NCBI RefSeq assembly: GCF_003585765.1
Contig: NZ_CP021235.1
Span: forward strand, 3,720,001-3,784,000
Length of the DNA: 64,000 nucleotides
Direction: 5' to 3'
Origin: Pontibacter actiniarum
GTDB lineage: Bacteria > Bacteroidota > Bacteroidia > Cytophagales > Hymenobacteraceae
Below are positions 51,291 through 60,231 of this stretch, in pieces. The stretch's first letter is position 1; every line of letters starts with the position of its first letter. The notes beneath the pieces are model-generated. The model did not search any database, had not been told where the DNA came from, and saw nothing but the letters and a program-made list of their open reading frames with translations. The position numbers and the translations under genes were made by a program.

Positions 51291-51350
51291 GTTTGGTAGG
51301 GCCTTGGCGGCAAACGTAAACTACCCCGCCAAGACAACAACTTAACTACC

Positions 51351-51983
51351 TTACGCCTCTCTCCATTTAATCGTGCAGCCGATAGCCTTGGTATTTGGGC
51401 GGCTTACCGGCTTGCCGCTCACCAACTCGTTTAACGCTTCTTCGGCATACTTCTTCTGTACCTGCGCGGCGTCTTTATAATTATCGTCTATGGTGCCGAT
51501 GTAAGCTACTTTCAGGCTGCCGTCCGGCTGCTTCTGCACCACGTACAGGTGCGGAGTACGGGTGGCTCCATAGGCTTCGGTAACTTCCTGCGTCTCGTCG
51601 TACACATACGGGAACGGGAAGTTCTTCTCCCTGGCGCGCTCCTGCATCTTATCAAAGGAGTCTCCCGGCGACACCCGGGCATCGTTTGGATTAATTGCGA
51701 TGACCGGGTACCCTTGAGGGGCGTACTTATTGTGCAGGGCTATCAGGCGGTCTTCGTAAGCCACGGCGAAAGGGCAGGAATTGCAGGTAAAGGTTACGAT
51801 AAAGCCCTTCGCATCCTTATAGTCCGCCATCGAGACCATTTTACCGTCTATGTTCTTGAGCTTAAAATCGCGGGCGGTGTCGCCTACGTTGTAGCCGTTG
51901 TCGGGGGCAGGCGCAGCGGAGAGCAGCAGGCCCACCAATAGCAGGCAGGCCGCGTACACGAAAGGCAATTTTGCGTTTTTCAT
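51351..51983 (-). CDS. exported thioredoxin/AhpC-TSA family protein
   Basis: 210 aa from ATG 51983. The signal segment LPFVYAACLLLVGLLLSAAP precedes a thioredoxin fold with TFTCNSCPFAVAYEDRLIAL. The CxxC is CNSC, a non-standard pair typical of Bacteroidota thioredoxin-family proteins of the AhpC/TSA or redoxin group. VYDETQEVTEAYGATRTPHLYVV holds the cis-proline segment. It probably acts in the periplasm as a thiol-disulfide reductase or peroxidase-like protein. It is cotranscribed with the next gene (start of this gene lies 34 bases past the stop of TlpA-like). Confidence 0.82.
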   Translation of the reverse strand: MKNAKLPFVYAACLLLVGLLLSAAPAPDNGYNVGDTARDFKLKNIDGKMVSMADYKDAKGFIVTFTCNSCPFAVAYEDRLIALHNKYAPQGYPVIAINPNDARVSPGDSFDKMQERAREKNFPFPYVYDETQEVTEAYGATRTPHLYVVQKQPDGSLKVAYIGTIDDNYKDAAQVQKKYAEEALNELVSGKPVSRPNTKAIGCTIKWREA

Positions 51984-52017
51984 AGGTATAGCGTTTATGT
52001 TGATGTTACTTCGGCGG

Positions 52018-52515
52018 TTACAGCATTTCCTCGATAAGGGCATTCAGCTCCTCCTGTGTGATGGCGGCCTCCCGAAACGCATATTTCCCCTGCTTGTTGT
52101 TAAATACCATGGTGGCAGGTATGGCCCCAGACCACTTCGGCTCAATTTTGTCTATCCAGGTGTTGCCGTCCACCTCGTCCAGCAGCACAACCGTAGACTT
52201 TAGCCCACGCCGCTGCACAAAGGCCTTCACGCGGCTGTCCAGGTCTTCCACGGCATCCATACTAACGAGCACCACTTTTACAGGCTTGTTTTTGTACTGC
52301 TGGTTAGCGGCCTCAAAGTATGGCAGCTCTTTAATGCAGGGCTTGCACCAGGTGGCCCAGAAGTTTACCACGTACAGCGTATCGCCGGGCCGCTCGCGCA
52401 GCTCCTTCAGGTCTTTAAACTTTATTACCTCCACCTCCTGTGCCGAGGCTGTGGCTGCGGTTACACATAAAAGGGCCAGCACGGCCAGCAAAATGTTACG
52501 TATTTGTGTGATCAT
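52018..52515 (-). CDS. TlpA/ResA-like exported thioredoxin
   Basis: 165 aa from ATG 52515. A signal peptide (LLAVLALLCVTAATASAQ) precedes a TlpA-type domain with the redox motif WCKPC in VVNFWATWCKPCIKELPYF (about residues 48-66), and the cis-Pro segment AIPATMVFN. It supplies reducing power to periplasmic proteins such as cytochrome c assembly partners. It lies between the PepSY protein and the second thioredoxin-like gene, in one direction. Confidence 0.85.
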   Translation of the reverse strand: MITQIRNILLAVLALLCVTAATASAQEVEVIKFKDLKELRERPGDTLYVVNFWATWCKPCIKELPYFEAANQQYKNKPVKVVLVSMDAVEDLDSRVKAFVQRRGLKSTVVLLDEVDGNTWIDKIEPKWSGAIPATMVFNNKQGKYAFREAAITQEELNALIEEML

Positions 52516-52584
52516 ACCTCCATAACGGCTATAGCTGCAGTATACGTATTTACTCTCTAAACATCGGTACCTGAGCTGCTTAAA

Positions 52585-52622
52585 TAAAAAAGCAGCCATG
52601 GGCAAAGTAAACCCATGGCTGC
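52585..52622 (-). terminator. terminator after the PepSY gene
   Basis: GCAGCCATGGG and CCCATGGCTGC form an 11-bp stem; on the minus strand TTTTTTATTT follows. It separates the PepSY/TonB operon from the two thioredoxin-like genes downstream. Confidence 0.85.
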
Positions 52623-52646
52623 TCCAAAAGTTATAAGGCCCCTCGC

Positions 52647-53930
52647 TTAGCCTGCAACCTGTGTCGCGGCATTGCGGGGCACTCTCTTGCCCGGCTTTTT
52701 CTTCCGGAGCTTGTTAATCCAGATCAGGGTGCCGGTTACCGGCAGGCTGGTGGCAATAAGGCAGGAGATAAAGTACAGGATCTTAGAGAAAGTACCATAC
52801 ACATCGCCCAGGTGCAGCGGCCTGATAAGGGCCACGATCTGCTCGTTCAGCGGCTTGTCCGCAAAGACCTCTACCTGCAGGGCCTCGCCATTGTGCTGGT
52901 TCAGCTGTACTTTGTCAGAGGCTGAAAGGGCAAAGAAGCCCGCCTCGCTCTTGGTAACAACTACGGCAGTGGTGTCGTCTGAGGGAATGGAGATCCGGGT
53001 GTTGCCTTCGTAGGGCAGTATAGCGTTGGCTTTGGCCAGGTAGTCGGCCAGCTGCAGGCTGGAAGCCTCGCCGGTAGCCTCTGCGCTCAGGGGCTTCTCA
53101 CGGCGCCCTTTAAACACCTCGTCCCCCATAATGCTGCTCAGGCCGTCGCGGTACCACTCAAAGGACCAGCAAAGGCCGGTGAGCGACATAATCAGCAGCA
53201 GAATAAAGGCATAAAAGCCGAGCGTGTTGTGCAGGTCGTGGTTGATGCGCTTCCAGTTGGCGTCGGTTTTCACTTTAAAGCCCTGCTTCCAGTTCTTTAT
53301 TTTCTTTGGCCACCACAGCACCAGGCCGGTCAGCACCAGTATGGTAAAGATGATGGTGGACACGCCCACGATCATTTTGCCGGTGCCGCCCTCGATCAGC
53401 AGCCAGCGGTGCAGCTGCATCACCTTCAGGAAGAACTCCGATGCCGGGCCCTCCGTGGTGCCCAGCACGGCTCCCGTGTAAGGGTTCACCATGTAGGTAG
53501 TCGGTCGTCCGCCGCCGCCCGGGCCATGGCCTCCCTTTCCTTCCTTCTTGCCCTCTTTGCCGCCTTTAGCCTCTGACTTCTGGGCAGCAGCAGCCTCTGG
53601 GCCTTTGCCTGCCCGCTCGCCGCCGCCTTCCGGCTTCTTGGCCACGCCTACACGGTAGGCCAGGGCTTTATCCTGCGGTATCTCCAGTGAAACCACCTTT
53701 CCCTTCAGCTCCTTCTCTACCTTAAAGACCAGCGCATCCGGAGAGAACGGCTTTGCATTGGCCGGAACAGCCACCTCATACTTGTCCGGCTCCAGCGCTT
53801 CCTCTATCTCTGTCCGGAAAGTATAGACCGTGCCGCTAAGGCAAACTACAAACAGCACCAGGCCGCTGGCAATGCCCAGCCAAAGGTGCACATCATTGAA
53901 AAACTTTCTCAAGCTATAGCCCTTTTTCAT
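52647..53930 (-). CDS. PepSY-domain transmembrane protein of iron uptake
   Basis: 427 aa. An N-terminal helix (residues about 10-35, VHLWLGIASGLVLFVVCLSG), a PepSY-type domain, a Gly/Lys-rich linker (EAAAAQKSEAKGGKEGKKEG), then helices at about 185-215, 240-265 and 365-400. This layout is the PepSY-associated TM family found next to TonB-dependent siderophore receptors, probably as an inner-membrane reductase. It lies directly downstream of the receptor gene. The Gly/Lys linker is unusual in length. Confidence 0.85.
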   Translation of the reverse strand: MKKGYSLRKFFNDVHLWLGIASGLVLFVVCLSGTVYTFRTEIEEALEPDKYEVAVPANAKPFSPDALVFKVEKELKGKVVSLEIPQDKALAYRVGVAKKPEGGGERAGKGPEAAAAQKSEAKGGKEGKKEGKGGHGPGGGGRPTTYMVNPYTGAVLGTTEGPASEFFLKVMQLHRWLLIEGGTGKMIVGVSTIIFTILVLTGLVLWWPKKIKNWKQGFKVKTDANWKRINHDLHNTLGFYAFILLLIMSLTGLCWSFEWYRDGLSSIMGDEVFKGRREKPLSAEATGEASSLQLADYLAKANAILPYEGNTRISIPSDDTTAVVVTKSEAGFFALSASDKVQLNQHNGEALQVEVFADKPLNEQIVALIRPLHLGDVYGTFSKILYFISCLIATSLPVTGTLIWINKLRKKKPGKRVPRNAATQVAG

Positions 53931-53966
53931 GTTGAAGAGTTTTGGAAGGAACAGGAGGTTTAACGT

Positions 53967-53999
53967 AAAAGCTGCCGATAGTAAATATCGGCAGCTTTT
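53967..53999 (-). terminator. hairpin between receptor gene and PepSY gene
   Basis: AAAAGCTGCCGATA and TATCGGCAGCTTTT form a perfect 14-bp stem with a GTAAA loop. It could attenuate transcription after the receptor gene so that the downstream gene is made at a lower level. Confidence 0.75.
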
Positions 54000-54024
54000 G
54001 CTTCATTAGGTAGAACAGGTCTAA

Positions 54025-56454
54025 TTAAAATCTGTAAGTAACTACACCTGAAAAGTTTCGTGGCTGAATTCTATCGATAAAGTTAGATCGGTACGCATCG
54101 TAGCCAACCTCATCAAAGATATTGTTAAACAGCGCTCTCACGCCCCAGTGCTGCTGGAACTCGTACCCTATCTGCGCATTCACGATGGTGTAGGCTTTGT
54201 TGTCCCACGGTGCAGTGTTCGGGTCGATGTTGTGGTACTGCACTCCTGGCAGCGTCCAGTCGTTGTAAGGGCGCTCGCCCAGGTAGTAGGCACCTGCACC
54301 CAGGTTCAGGCCACGCAGCACGCCGGTTTGCAGCGTATAGTTGGCATAGGCGTTAAAGGTATGCTTTGGTGTGTTGTTCGGTGCGGAGCCAGTCACAAAT
54401 GTAGTGTGCTCTTTGTACTGCGCATCGATGTAAGCATAGCCGGCTACCACCTCCAGGTTCTCCAGCACGCGGCCCGTCAGCTCTACCTCTATACCCTTGC
54501 GCTCGTCGTTACCGCCTTTAATGTAATAACCTGTTTCCAGCACGTTGCCCAGGTCGTCCACCGTAAAGGCCTTCAGGTTCATGTCTTTGTTGTTGATCTT
54601 GTAGAAGGTCAGGTTGAAGCGCAGGCGGTCGTTCAGCCACTCAGACTTGATACCGGCCTCAAACTGGTCGATGCGCTCGGCACCCAGTGCGTCACCGTTT
54701 ACGTCTACCACAGCGGCAGAGCGCGGGTTGGTGCTGTTAGTGTAGGATCCGAAGATGTTCAGACCGTCCTTCACAGTGAACATCACACCGGCCAGCGGGT
54801 TCCAGAACTCGGAAGTGGCACTGGCCTCCCCCGCCGACTTAGACTTGTTGGTGCTGTAGCGCACGCCACCGTATACTCTGGCCCAGTCTGTCAGCTGGAT
54901 CACATCCTGAAGCGTAACCCCGAAGCTGTGGTCATAAGACTGGGTGCCGCCTGTTCTTGTGAAGGCTCCCACGCCTGCAGGCAGGGTGTTGGTGATCGTC
55001 TCCGGGTTCAGCACGTCAATCGTGTCGATACCGATGGCATTGTAGGCAGGAGTGTACAGGTCGATGTAGCGGTAGTCGGTGCCGATCTGGAAGGTATGGT
55101 TGATACCGCCTGTCTTGATCTTCTGGCCTACCAGGTCCACCTGCATCACTGTGCTGTTGTCTTCGCGGGCCTGGTTGTGCGCAATAGAGCGTGAGTAAAT
55201 GTTAACCTGCTCCTGGTTCACATTCTTTCCTTTCAGGGCCGACAGGCTCGTTCTGATACCGTCGGCGTTATAGTTAGAGTTGAAGAAGGCGGCGCGCAAG
55301 TATAGGCTGCTGTTCAGGTTATACTTGTAGCGGGCGGCGTAAGTCGTGTGCGTAATATCGGTCTTGTCTGACTCAAAGCCCAGGAAGCGATCTGCCGGCA
55401 GGTCGTAGATCTCGTTCTTTTTGTTGCCAACCGACAGGTTCACGGTACCGGCATCAATTGCCTGCTCCTCCTTAAAGTAATCCATCTCCAGCGTCAGGGT
55501 GCTCTTGGCGTTAGGGCGCCACTCCAGGGAAGGGTTGATGTAGAAAGACTCATTGTCCATGTGGTCACGGAACTTGCCGCCGTTTTCGTAGGCGCCGTTC
55601 AGGCGCACGGCCAGCTTGTTGTCTTTGTCTACCACGCGCTGCACATCAAAGGTAGGGCGAATCAGGCCCCAGCTGCCCGCACGCAGCGACACAACCCCGG
55701 AGTTTTCGAACTTAGGCGTTTTGGTAACGATGTTTACAATACCACCCGGGCCACCCAGGTCGGTAGAGGCTCCCATCGTAATAGCGCTGGCACCCTTGAG
55801 CACCTGCACGCTCTCCACTCCCTGCATATCGGTAGAGAAGCCGATGCCGCGGAAGTCGGTCATAACGCGCACGCCGTTTTTGAGCGTTGGTATGCCACGG
55901 AAGCCGCGGGAAGAGATACTCTCACGCACGCCGCCGTAAGTGGCGTAAGTATACACGCCCGGCACGTTGCGCACGCCTTCAATAACAGTAAGCGCGCCCT
56001 GCTGCTCAATCAGTTTCTCGGAGATCACAGAGATACTCTGGATCTGCTCACTCGGCTTCAGCGGCAAACGCGTAATGGCGTCCAGCTTCTCCGGCTGCTT
56101 GTCCCTCACACCGAAAACCTCGATCTCTGAAACCTGGTTGGCTTTGGCGGCAAGGCTAAAGCTAACGCTCTTTGTTTCGCCCTTGCCCAGCTGCACTTTC
56201 TCTGTCACGCTGTTAAAGCCGATCATCATGGCCCTAACCTGGTAGTTGCCTTCCGGCATGTGCAAAATCTTAAAGAATCCGTTTTCATCGGTCACAGTGC
56301 CGAACGGGGTGTTCTCAACCACAATGCTGGCAGCAGCCAATGGCTGGCCGTTCCCCTGTAGCACCTGCCCTCTGATGGATGAACCACGGTGCTGCGCCCA
56401 CGCCAGCTGCGTTAAGAGCATACACAAACAAACCAGAGTAAATTTCTTAAACAT
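54025..56454 (-). CDS. TonB-dependent siderophore receptor
   Basis: 809 aa. A signal peptide (LVCLCMLLTQLAWAQ) is followed by a carboxypeptidase-regulatory domain (about residues 27-110, SIRGQVLQGNGQPLAAASIV), a TonB plug domain (about 120-270, with RDKQPEKLDAITRLPLKPSE as TonB-box-like region) and a 22-strand barrel ending in phenylalanine (FSGVVTYRF). The motif AITMGASTDLGGPGGIVNIV is typical of siderophore receptors. It imports ferric siderophore with the adjacent PepSY protein. Regulation by iron is suggested by two boxes upstream. Confidence 0.92.
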   Translation of the reverse strand: MFKKFTLVCLCMLLTQLAWAQHRGSSIRGQVLQGNGQPLAAASIVVENTPFGTVTDENGFFKILHMPEGNYQVRAMMIGFNSVTEKVQLGKGETKSVSFSLAAKANQVSEIEVFGVRDKQPEKLDAITRLPLKPSEQIQSISVISEKLIEQQGALTVIEGVRNVPGVYTYATYGGVRESISSRGFRGIPTLKNGVRVMTDFRGIGFSTDMQGVESVQVLKGASAITMGASTDLGGPGGIVNIVTKTPKFENSGVVSLRAGSWGLIRPTFDVQRVVDKDNKLAVRLNGAYENGGKFRDHMDNESFYINPSLEWRPNAKSTLTLEMDYFKEEQAIDAGTVNLSVGNKKNEIYDLPADRFLGFESDKTDITHTTYAARYKYNLNSSLYLRAAFFNSNYNADGIRTSLSALKGKNVNQEQVNIYSRSIAHNQAREDNSTVMQVDLVGQKIKTGGINHTFQIGTDYRYIDLYTPAYNAIGIDTIDVLNPETITNTLPAGVGAFTRTGGTQSYDHSFGVTLQDVIQLTDWARVYGGVRYSTNKSKSAGEASATSEFWNPLAGVMFTVKDGLNIFGSYTNSTNPRSAAVVDVNGDALGAERIDQFEAGIKSEWLNDRLRFNLTFYKINNKDMNLKAFTVDDLGNVLETGYYIKGGNDERKGIEVELTGRVLENLEVVAGYAYIDAQYKEHTTFVTGSAPNNTPKHTFNAYANYTLQTGVLRGLNLGAGAYYLGERPYNDWTLPGVQYHNIDPNTAPWDNKAYTIVNAQIGYEFQQHWGVRALFNNIFDEVGYDAYRSNFIDRIQPRNFSGVVTYRF

Positions 56455-56544
56455 GCCTTACAATTTATAGGTGGTGTATATGAAGTGCCGCTGTGCAGAC
56501 GAGGTAGCCGGTGCTGCCTTTTTGCCCCAGAACACAATCGTTAT

Positions 56545-56597
56545 TTAGACTAATTCTAAGTGCTGCAAACTTACTCAGTAACTTAGACTAGTTCCAA
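56545..56597 (-). promoter_or_regulatory. two near-identical boxes upstream of the receptor gene
   Basis: TTAGACTAATTCTAA (56545-56559) and TTAGACTAGTTCCAA (56583-56597) differ at two positions and are partly palindromic (TTAGA...TCTAA). They lie 91 and 129 bases upstream of the receptor ATG, 38 bases apart. An iron-responsive (Fur- or DtxR-type) operator is a reasonable inference. Confidence 0.6.
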
Positions 56598-56805
56598 ATA
56601 ATCTTTCTTAAAGTTGATCACGTCATAGACAAAATCACTATTAATAGCTATAGTGGGTATAGCGGCAGTATGCGGCCGATAACTACTTTAAGCGGCAGGC
56701 AAAGGCCGGTAACGCGCAGCAGAAGTTTGGCAGGGGTTAACAATTAACGCGCTGACGCGTTATTTATAGAGCAACACAATGTTTAACCACACAACAAACT
56801 TAAGA

Positions 56806-57363
56806 ATGGCTAATAAATTAGAAGGAAAGAAAATAGCAGTACTAGTAGAGGAGGGATTTGAGCAGGTAGAACTAACAAAGCCGATGCAGGCGCTGAAAGA
56901 CGCGGGAGCCGAGGCACACATCATCTCTCCGAATAAGAACAACGAAATAAAGGCGTGGAACCACACCGACTGGGGCGACAAGTTTAAAGTAGACAAAAAA
57001 CTCAGCGAAGTAAAGGCCGAGGACTACAACGGCCTGCTGCTGCCGGGCGGCGTAATGAACCCGGACCACCTGCGCGCCAACAAGGATGCCGTTAGCTTTG
57101 TGAACAAGTTTATGGAAAGCGGCAAGCCTGTGGCAGCCATCTGCCACGGCCCCTGGACACTGATCGAAACAGGAAAGGTAAAGGGCAAGAAAATGACCAG
57201 CTACCACACCCTACAAACAGACCTGAAAAACGCAGGCGCCGAGTGGGTAGACCAGGAGGTAGTAGTGGACCAAGGCCTTGTCACCAGCCGTAACCCGGAC
57301 GACATTCCGGCTTTCAACAAGAAAATGGTGGAAGAGTTCGCCGAAGGCAAGCACGACCGCTAA
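56806..57363 (+). CDS. DJ-1/PfpI family protein (type 1 glutamine amidotransferase-like)
   Basis: 185 aa from ATG 56806; an upstream in-frame ATG at 56779 adds nine poorly conserved residues. The nucleophile elbow AAICHGPWTLIE contains Cys, with the partner residues GLLLPGGVMNP upstream and ITSYHTLQTDL downstream. The start LEGKKIAVLVEEGFEQVEL is typical. Members act as chaperone/deglycase-like or protease-I proteins. Monocistronic, with a terminator downstream. Confidence 0.88.
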   Translation: MANKLEGKKIAVLVEEGFEQVELTKPMQALKDAGAEAHIISPNKNNEIKAWNHTDWGDKFKVDKKLSEVKAEDYNGLLLPGGVMNPDHLRANKDAVSFVNKFMESGKPVAAICHGPWTLIETGKVKGKKMTSYHTLQTDLKNAGAEWVDQEVVVDQGLVTSRNPDDIPAFNKKMVEEFAEGKHDR

Positions 57364-57391
57364 GCACCGGAAGCTGCATCATTTACATTAA

Positions 57392-57434
57392 AGGCGGCCG
57401 CCCCTCTGCAAGGAAGGGCGGCCGCCTCTTTTTT
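57392..57434 (+). terminator. very GC-rich terminator
   Basis: AGGCGGCCGCCC and GGGCGGCCGCCT form a perfect 12-bp stem followed by CTTTTTTT. It lies between the DJ-1 gene and the convergent 180-aa membrane-protein gene. Confidence 0.85.
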
Positions 57435-57443
57435 ATACATTAG

Positions 57444-57986
57444 TTATGGTATGAGCCGGAAAAGCGGTTCGGCATAGTTCTCCAGCAGCACGGCCAGCAC
57501 CAGGTCCAGCAGAAAGAGGAACACCCCCTGCAGCACAATGGCCTGCCCCCAGCCCAGCAGCCGCTCCGTTTTGGGGGAGTAGCGCGAACGCTCTTTCAGG
57601 TACACCCCCAGTAGCATGTAGCCCACATCCAGCCCCACATTCAGGTAAAGCACTTTTTTGTACCAACCATGCAGGTATAGGCTGTCGGCAAGGCTTTGCG
57701 CACTGCTGTCTTTCGTCAGGATGCTGTACAAGGCGACACTCGCCACCACCAGGTTCACAACATTCCAGTACAGGTTCATCTGGTAAAAGTATTTCCGGTT
57801 GCGGGTGGCACGGGTCAGCTTAAAGCTGCTGACCAGGATGTTTACAATGGCCCACCCGCCAAGTACAAGCATGCCTGTTTTCAGTGTGCCTGCCTGTGCC
57901 TCGTTGAGCCGCACCAGGGTTTGAGACTGGGCACTGGCAGTAAGGCATAACAGGAGCAAGGGGAGCAGGCAAAGGTACTTTCTCAT
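57444..57986 (-). CDS. exported/inner-membrane protein of unknown function (DUF6992-like)
   Basis: 180 aa. A signal-like N terminus (LCLLPLLLLCLTASAQ) is followed by four transmembrane helices (about residues 40-60, 75-95, 110-130 and 145-170) with charged links such as FKLTRATRNRKYFYQM. The layout resembles small conserved Bacteroidota membrane proteins; my family name is tentative. It is in the same direction as YceI but 121 bases away. Confidence 0.65.
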   Translation of the reverse strand: MRKYLCLLPLLLLCLTASAQSQTLVRLNEAQAGTLKTGMLVLGGWAIVNILVSSFKLTRATRNRKYFYQMNLYWNVVNLVVASVALYSILTKDSSAQSLADSLYLHGWYKKVLYLNVGLDVGYMLLGVYLKERSRYSPKTERLLGWGQAIVLQGVFLFLLDLVLAVLLENYAEPLFRLIP

Positions 57987-58107
57987 AGGTAATAGGCAGT
58001 TTTATGAGTAGGAACGCAGGAAAACAGGCTTTAGCGTGTAGCCAGAGCAACCTTAGCCGCAGCAGCTGGCGCAGGCGCTGGCTATGCCGCGGCTAAGGGG
58101 TTGTGGG

Positions 58108-58827
58108 TTAGCGCTTTTCCGGCCGGGCCACAATATCCAGCCCAATGTTTACTTCGGAGTAAATAGTTTTGTCTCCCAGGGAGTTGTCGGAGCGGTACAC
58201 CAACCCCCATTTGGTGCGGTCGAGGTTGAAGTTGGCCTTAGCGCGCAGCAGGCTGTCCTGCAGTGTTACCCGGGCCGGGAACGACACGCTCTTGGTTTGC
58301 CCCTTTATCGTGAGGTTGCCGGTAACGCGGTGCGTCGGGTTCTTGACGCGGAGCTCGCTGTAAGTGGCCACTGGGGAGCTGGCCTGTTCCTTCGTGCTGT
58401 CGTAAGGGGCAATGCCCGTTAGCTCAAACTCAGCGGTGGGGTAGCGCTCGGAGTCGAAAAAGTCGGCCGAGCGCAGGTGCGTGGTGAGCTTTTTGTTGCT
58501 GGCTTCGTCTATAGCCTTGTCGGTGGCGCGCACCCTGGTAATGTCCAGCACAATGTTGCCGTCTGTCAGCAGGCCGTTGGTCATGTTCAGCTCGCCTTCC
58601 TTTATATCAAAGAGCCCGTTGTGGCGCCCGGTCATTTTAGAGCCGATCCAGGTTACCTCGCTGTTGGCCGTGTCTATGGCGTAGGTTTCGGTTGGCACTA
58701 CCCTGTTGTTTTTTACCACGGCATCGCCTATCACCGCCTCGTCAGTCTTAACGGTGGTGTCGCAGGCGCTGGCAAAAAAAAGGAGCATGGCCAGCTGCAG
58801 AAGCAGGAGTAGGTGTCGCTTGCCCAT
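58108..58827 (-). CDS. YceI-family lipoprotein
   Basis: 239 aa. The lipobox LFFASACD places the acylated cysteine at residue 22. The YceI lipocalin-like barrel begins with YAIDTANSEVTWIGSKMTGR-like sequence (about residues 53-75) and continues with GNLTIKGQTKSVSFP near residue 170. YceI proteins bind isoprenoid-type lipids and are often linked to acid or base stress or electron-transfer systems. The gene is monocistronic. Confidence 0.9.
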   Translation of the reverse strand: MGKRHLLLLLQLAMLLFFASACDTTVKTDEAVIGDAVVKNNRVVPTETYAIDTANSEVTWIGSKMTGRHNGLFDIKEGELNMTNGLLTDGNIVLDITRVRATDKAIDEASNKKLTTHLRSADFFDSERYPTAEFELTGIAPYDSTKEQASSPVATYSELRVKNPTHRVTGNLTIKGQTKSVSFPARVTLQDSLLRAKANFNLDRTKWGLVYRSDNSLGDKTIYSEVNIGLDIVARPEKR

Positions 58828-58978
58828 TGTTTAGGTTTGTTTTAGGTGCTCTACGGTGCTGTAGTCTAACCTACTGGTACGCTGCCGGGGCCAAAAACGA
58901 TATGTTCTGTTGTAAAATGCAGAAACCAGGCAAGGCCTGGCTTCCACACTTTTCCGGCAATAAAATGGCGGCGGGCTA

Positions 58979-59602
58979 CTAAAAGCTTACCCCCAGGTAT
59001 ACCTGTATCACGCCGTTCTTAATGTCCTCGTTAATGTTGTTGCCCATGCTATCCTCCTTCCGCAGGTCGCCGAAGCTGTGCACATAGCGCGCCCCAACCC
59101 TAAAGCGGTCAACGCTCCCTTCCAGGCCGGCGGCAGCCCCGTAGTCAAAGGTGTTGTAAGGCTCCATCTCTATCTCCTCGTCCTCCACCTTTGCCGACAC
59201 CATTACGCCTACCTGCGGGCCGAGGTGCACACTAAAGTTATCGGTGATGTTGAACACAGCCAGCACGGGCACCTCCAGGTAGTCGAACCGGTAGACCGAG
59301 TCCTGGCGCTCAAAGCCCTTGCGCGAGTACAGCACCTCAGGCTGCAGCGAGAAGAACTCCCCGAAGCCAAACTGGGCGAAGATCCCGGCATGGAACGAGG
59401 TGTGGCTGTTTACATCACCGAACTTGTCTTTGTCGCTGCCATGCACGCTGGCGAAGTTCACACCGCCCTTTATACCGATACCGGAGTTAGGCGAGCGGCT
59501 GAAAATGTTGTGGTTCTGGTTTATAGAGCGTGGCCCCTCGCCCTGGGCAAACCCCGCCACCGACCATAGCAGCATAAGCGCGAGTATACATGTCTTTTTC
59601 AT
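58979..59602 (-). CDS. porin-family outer-membrane beta-barrel protein (PorT-like)
   Basis: 207 aa. Signal peptide (ILALMLLWSVAGFAQ), then alternating strands of the PorT/outer-membrane beta-barrel family (GIGIKGGVNFASVHGSD; FFSLQPEVLYSRKGFERQD; FDYLEVPVLAVFNI; RFRVGARYVHSFGDLR) and a C-terminal strand ending VIQVYLGVSF, typical of outer-membrane insertion. It is preceded by a long spacer with DnaA-like boxes. Confidence 0.85.
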   Translation of the reverse strand: MKKTCILALMLLWSVAGFAQGEGPRSINQNHNIFSRSPNSGIGIKGGVNFASVHGSDKDKFGDVNSHTSFHAGIFAQFGFGEFFSLQPEVLYSRKGFERQDSVYRFDYLEVPVLAVFNITDNFSVHLGPQVGVMVSAKVEDEEIEMEPYNTFDYGAAAGLEGSVDRFRVGARYVHSFGDLRKEDSMGNNINEDIKNGVIQVYLGVSF

Positions 59603-60006
59603 AGTTTCTGTTTTTAAGCGTTCAGCCCTCTACACGTGAGAAGATGTTCATATGTTTTATACTTATTTTATACTTAGGATACCGGCAGGAGGTTATCGGC
59701 GGCATTGCACCGTTTGTACTGCTTTACAAGCGATTACATGTAGAAGGTGAACGCGAGAGACGGTACAGGCACGCCTTTTTAGCACAGGAACAAGCATCGC
59801 AGCCAATATCGGCGGCACTCTCTCTTCAGACTTCAGGCAGCAGCCCTTTTTCACAAAAGCCAACTTATTGCAATTTTCTAATAGCACACAAGCACAGGGC
59901 AGCACATTCACAACCTTTATGAGGCCGTTAACCAAATTCCCCTGTGAAGCCATCGTGCGAATTGTGAAGAAATCGTGCGCTTGTTCACAGGGAATTAACA
60001 ACAAAC

Positions 60007-60116
60007 CGTGGATAAAGCCGGGTAATCAACAAAGTTATCCACATACAGGTGTGGCAAAAGCGGGAAAAACGGTTATAGGCAGGCCAACTCTTAATTAGTT
60101 ACACCATTTATCCACC
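60007..60116. promoter_or_regulatory. cluster of DnaA-box-like 9-mers
   Basis: TTATCCACA, a perfect consensus, is at 60035-60043. TTATCCACG (minus strand, 60007-60015) and TTATCCACC (60108-60116) each match 8 of 9. TTGTTCACA at 59981-59989 is a weaker match. This is a denser cluster than expected by chance. Confidence 0.5.
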
Positions 60117-60219
60117 ATCTTGTGTATAGCCATGTGAATTGCACTGAAATATGACAGAAGCTATAGTAACACGGAGGATTTGCGGTAGTTTTGCTAAACC
60201 CAAATTGCCGCTTAATTGT

Positions 60220-60227
60220 TAGCTTTG
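60220..60227 (+). promoter_or_regulatory. -7 element TAGCTTTG immediately before the HDAC-like gene
   Basis: Exact TAnnTTTG, ending four bases before the ATG at 60232. It implies a leaderless or very short-leader transcript, like the pheS case. No -33 TTG is found at 19-21 base spacing. Confidence 0.45.
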
Positions 60228-60231
60228 CGTT

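Larger units (their letters stand above)
59603..60231. other. 629-base gene-less stretch with DnaA-box cluster
   Basis: No convincing gene: a 92-codon frame at 59644 has no protein features. The right half holds a cluster of DnaA-box-like sites (60007-60116) with flanking TGTGAA/TTCACA words (59943-59989), and a -7 element at 60220-60227. A chromosomal origin, a regulatory region or chance are all open. Confidence 0.55.

Noticed and set aside
59644-59922. 92-codon frame in the long spacer
   Set aside because: Lies in a gene-less spacer with DnaA-like boxes; no motif, no ribosome-binding context.
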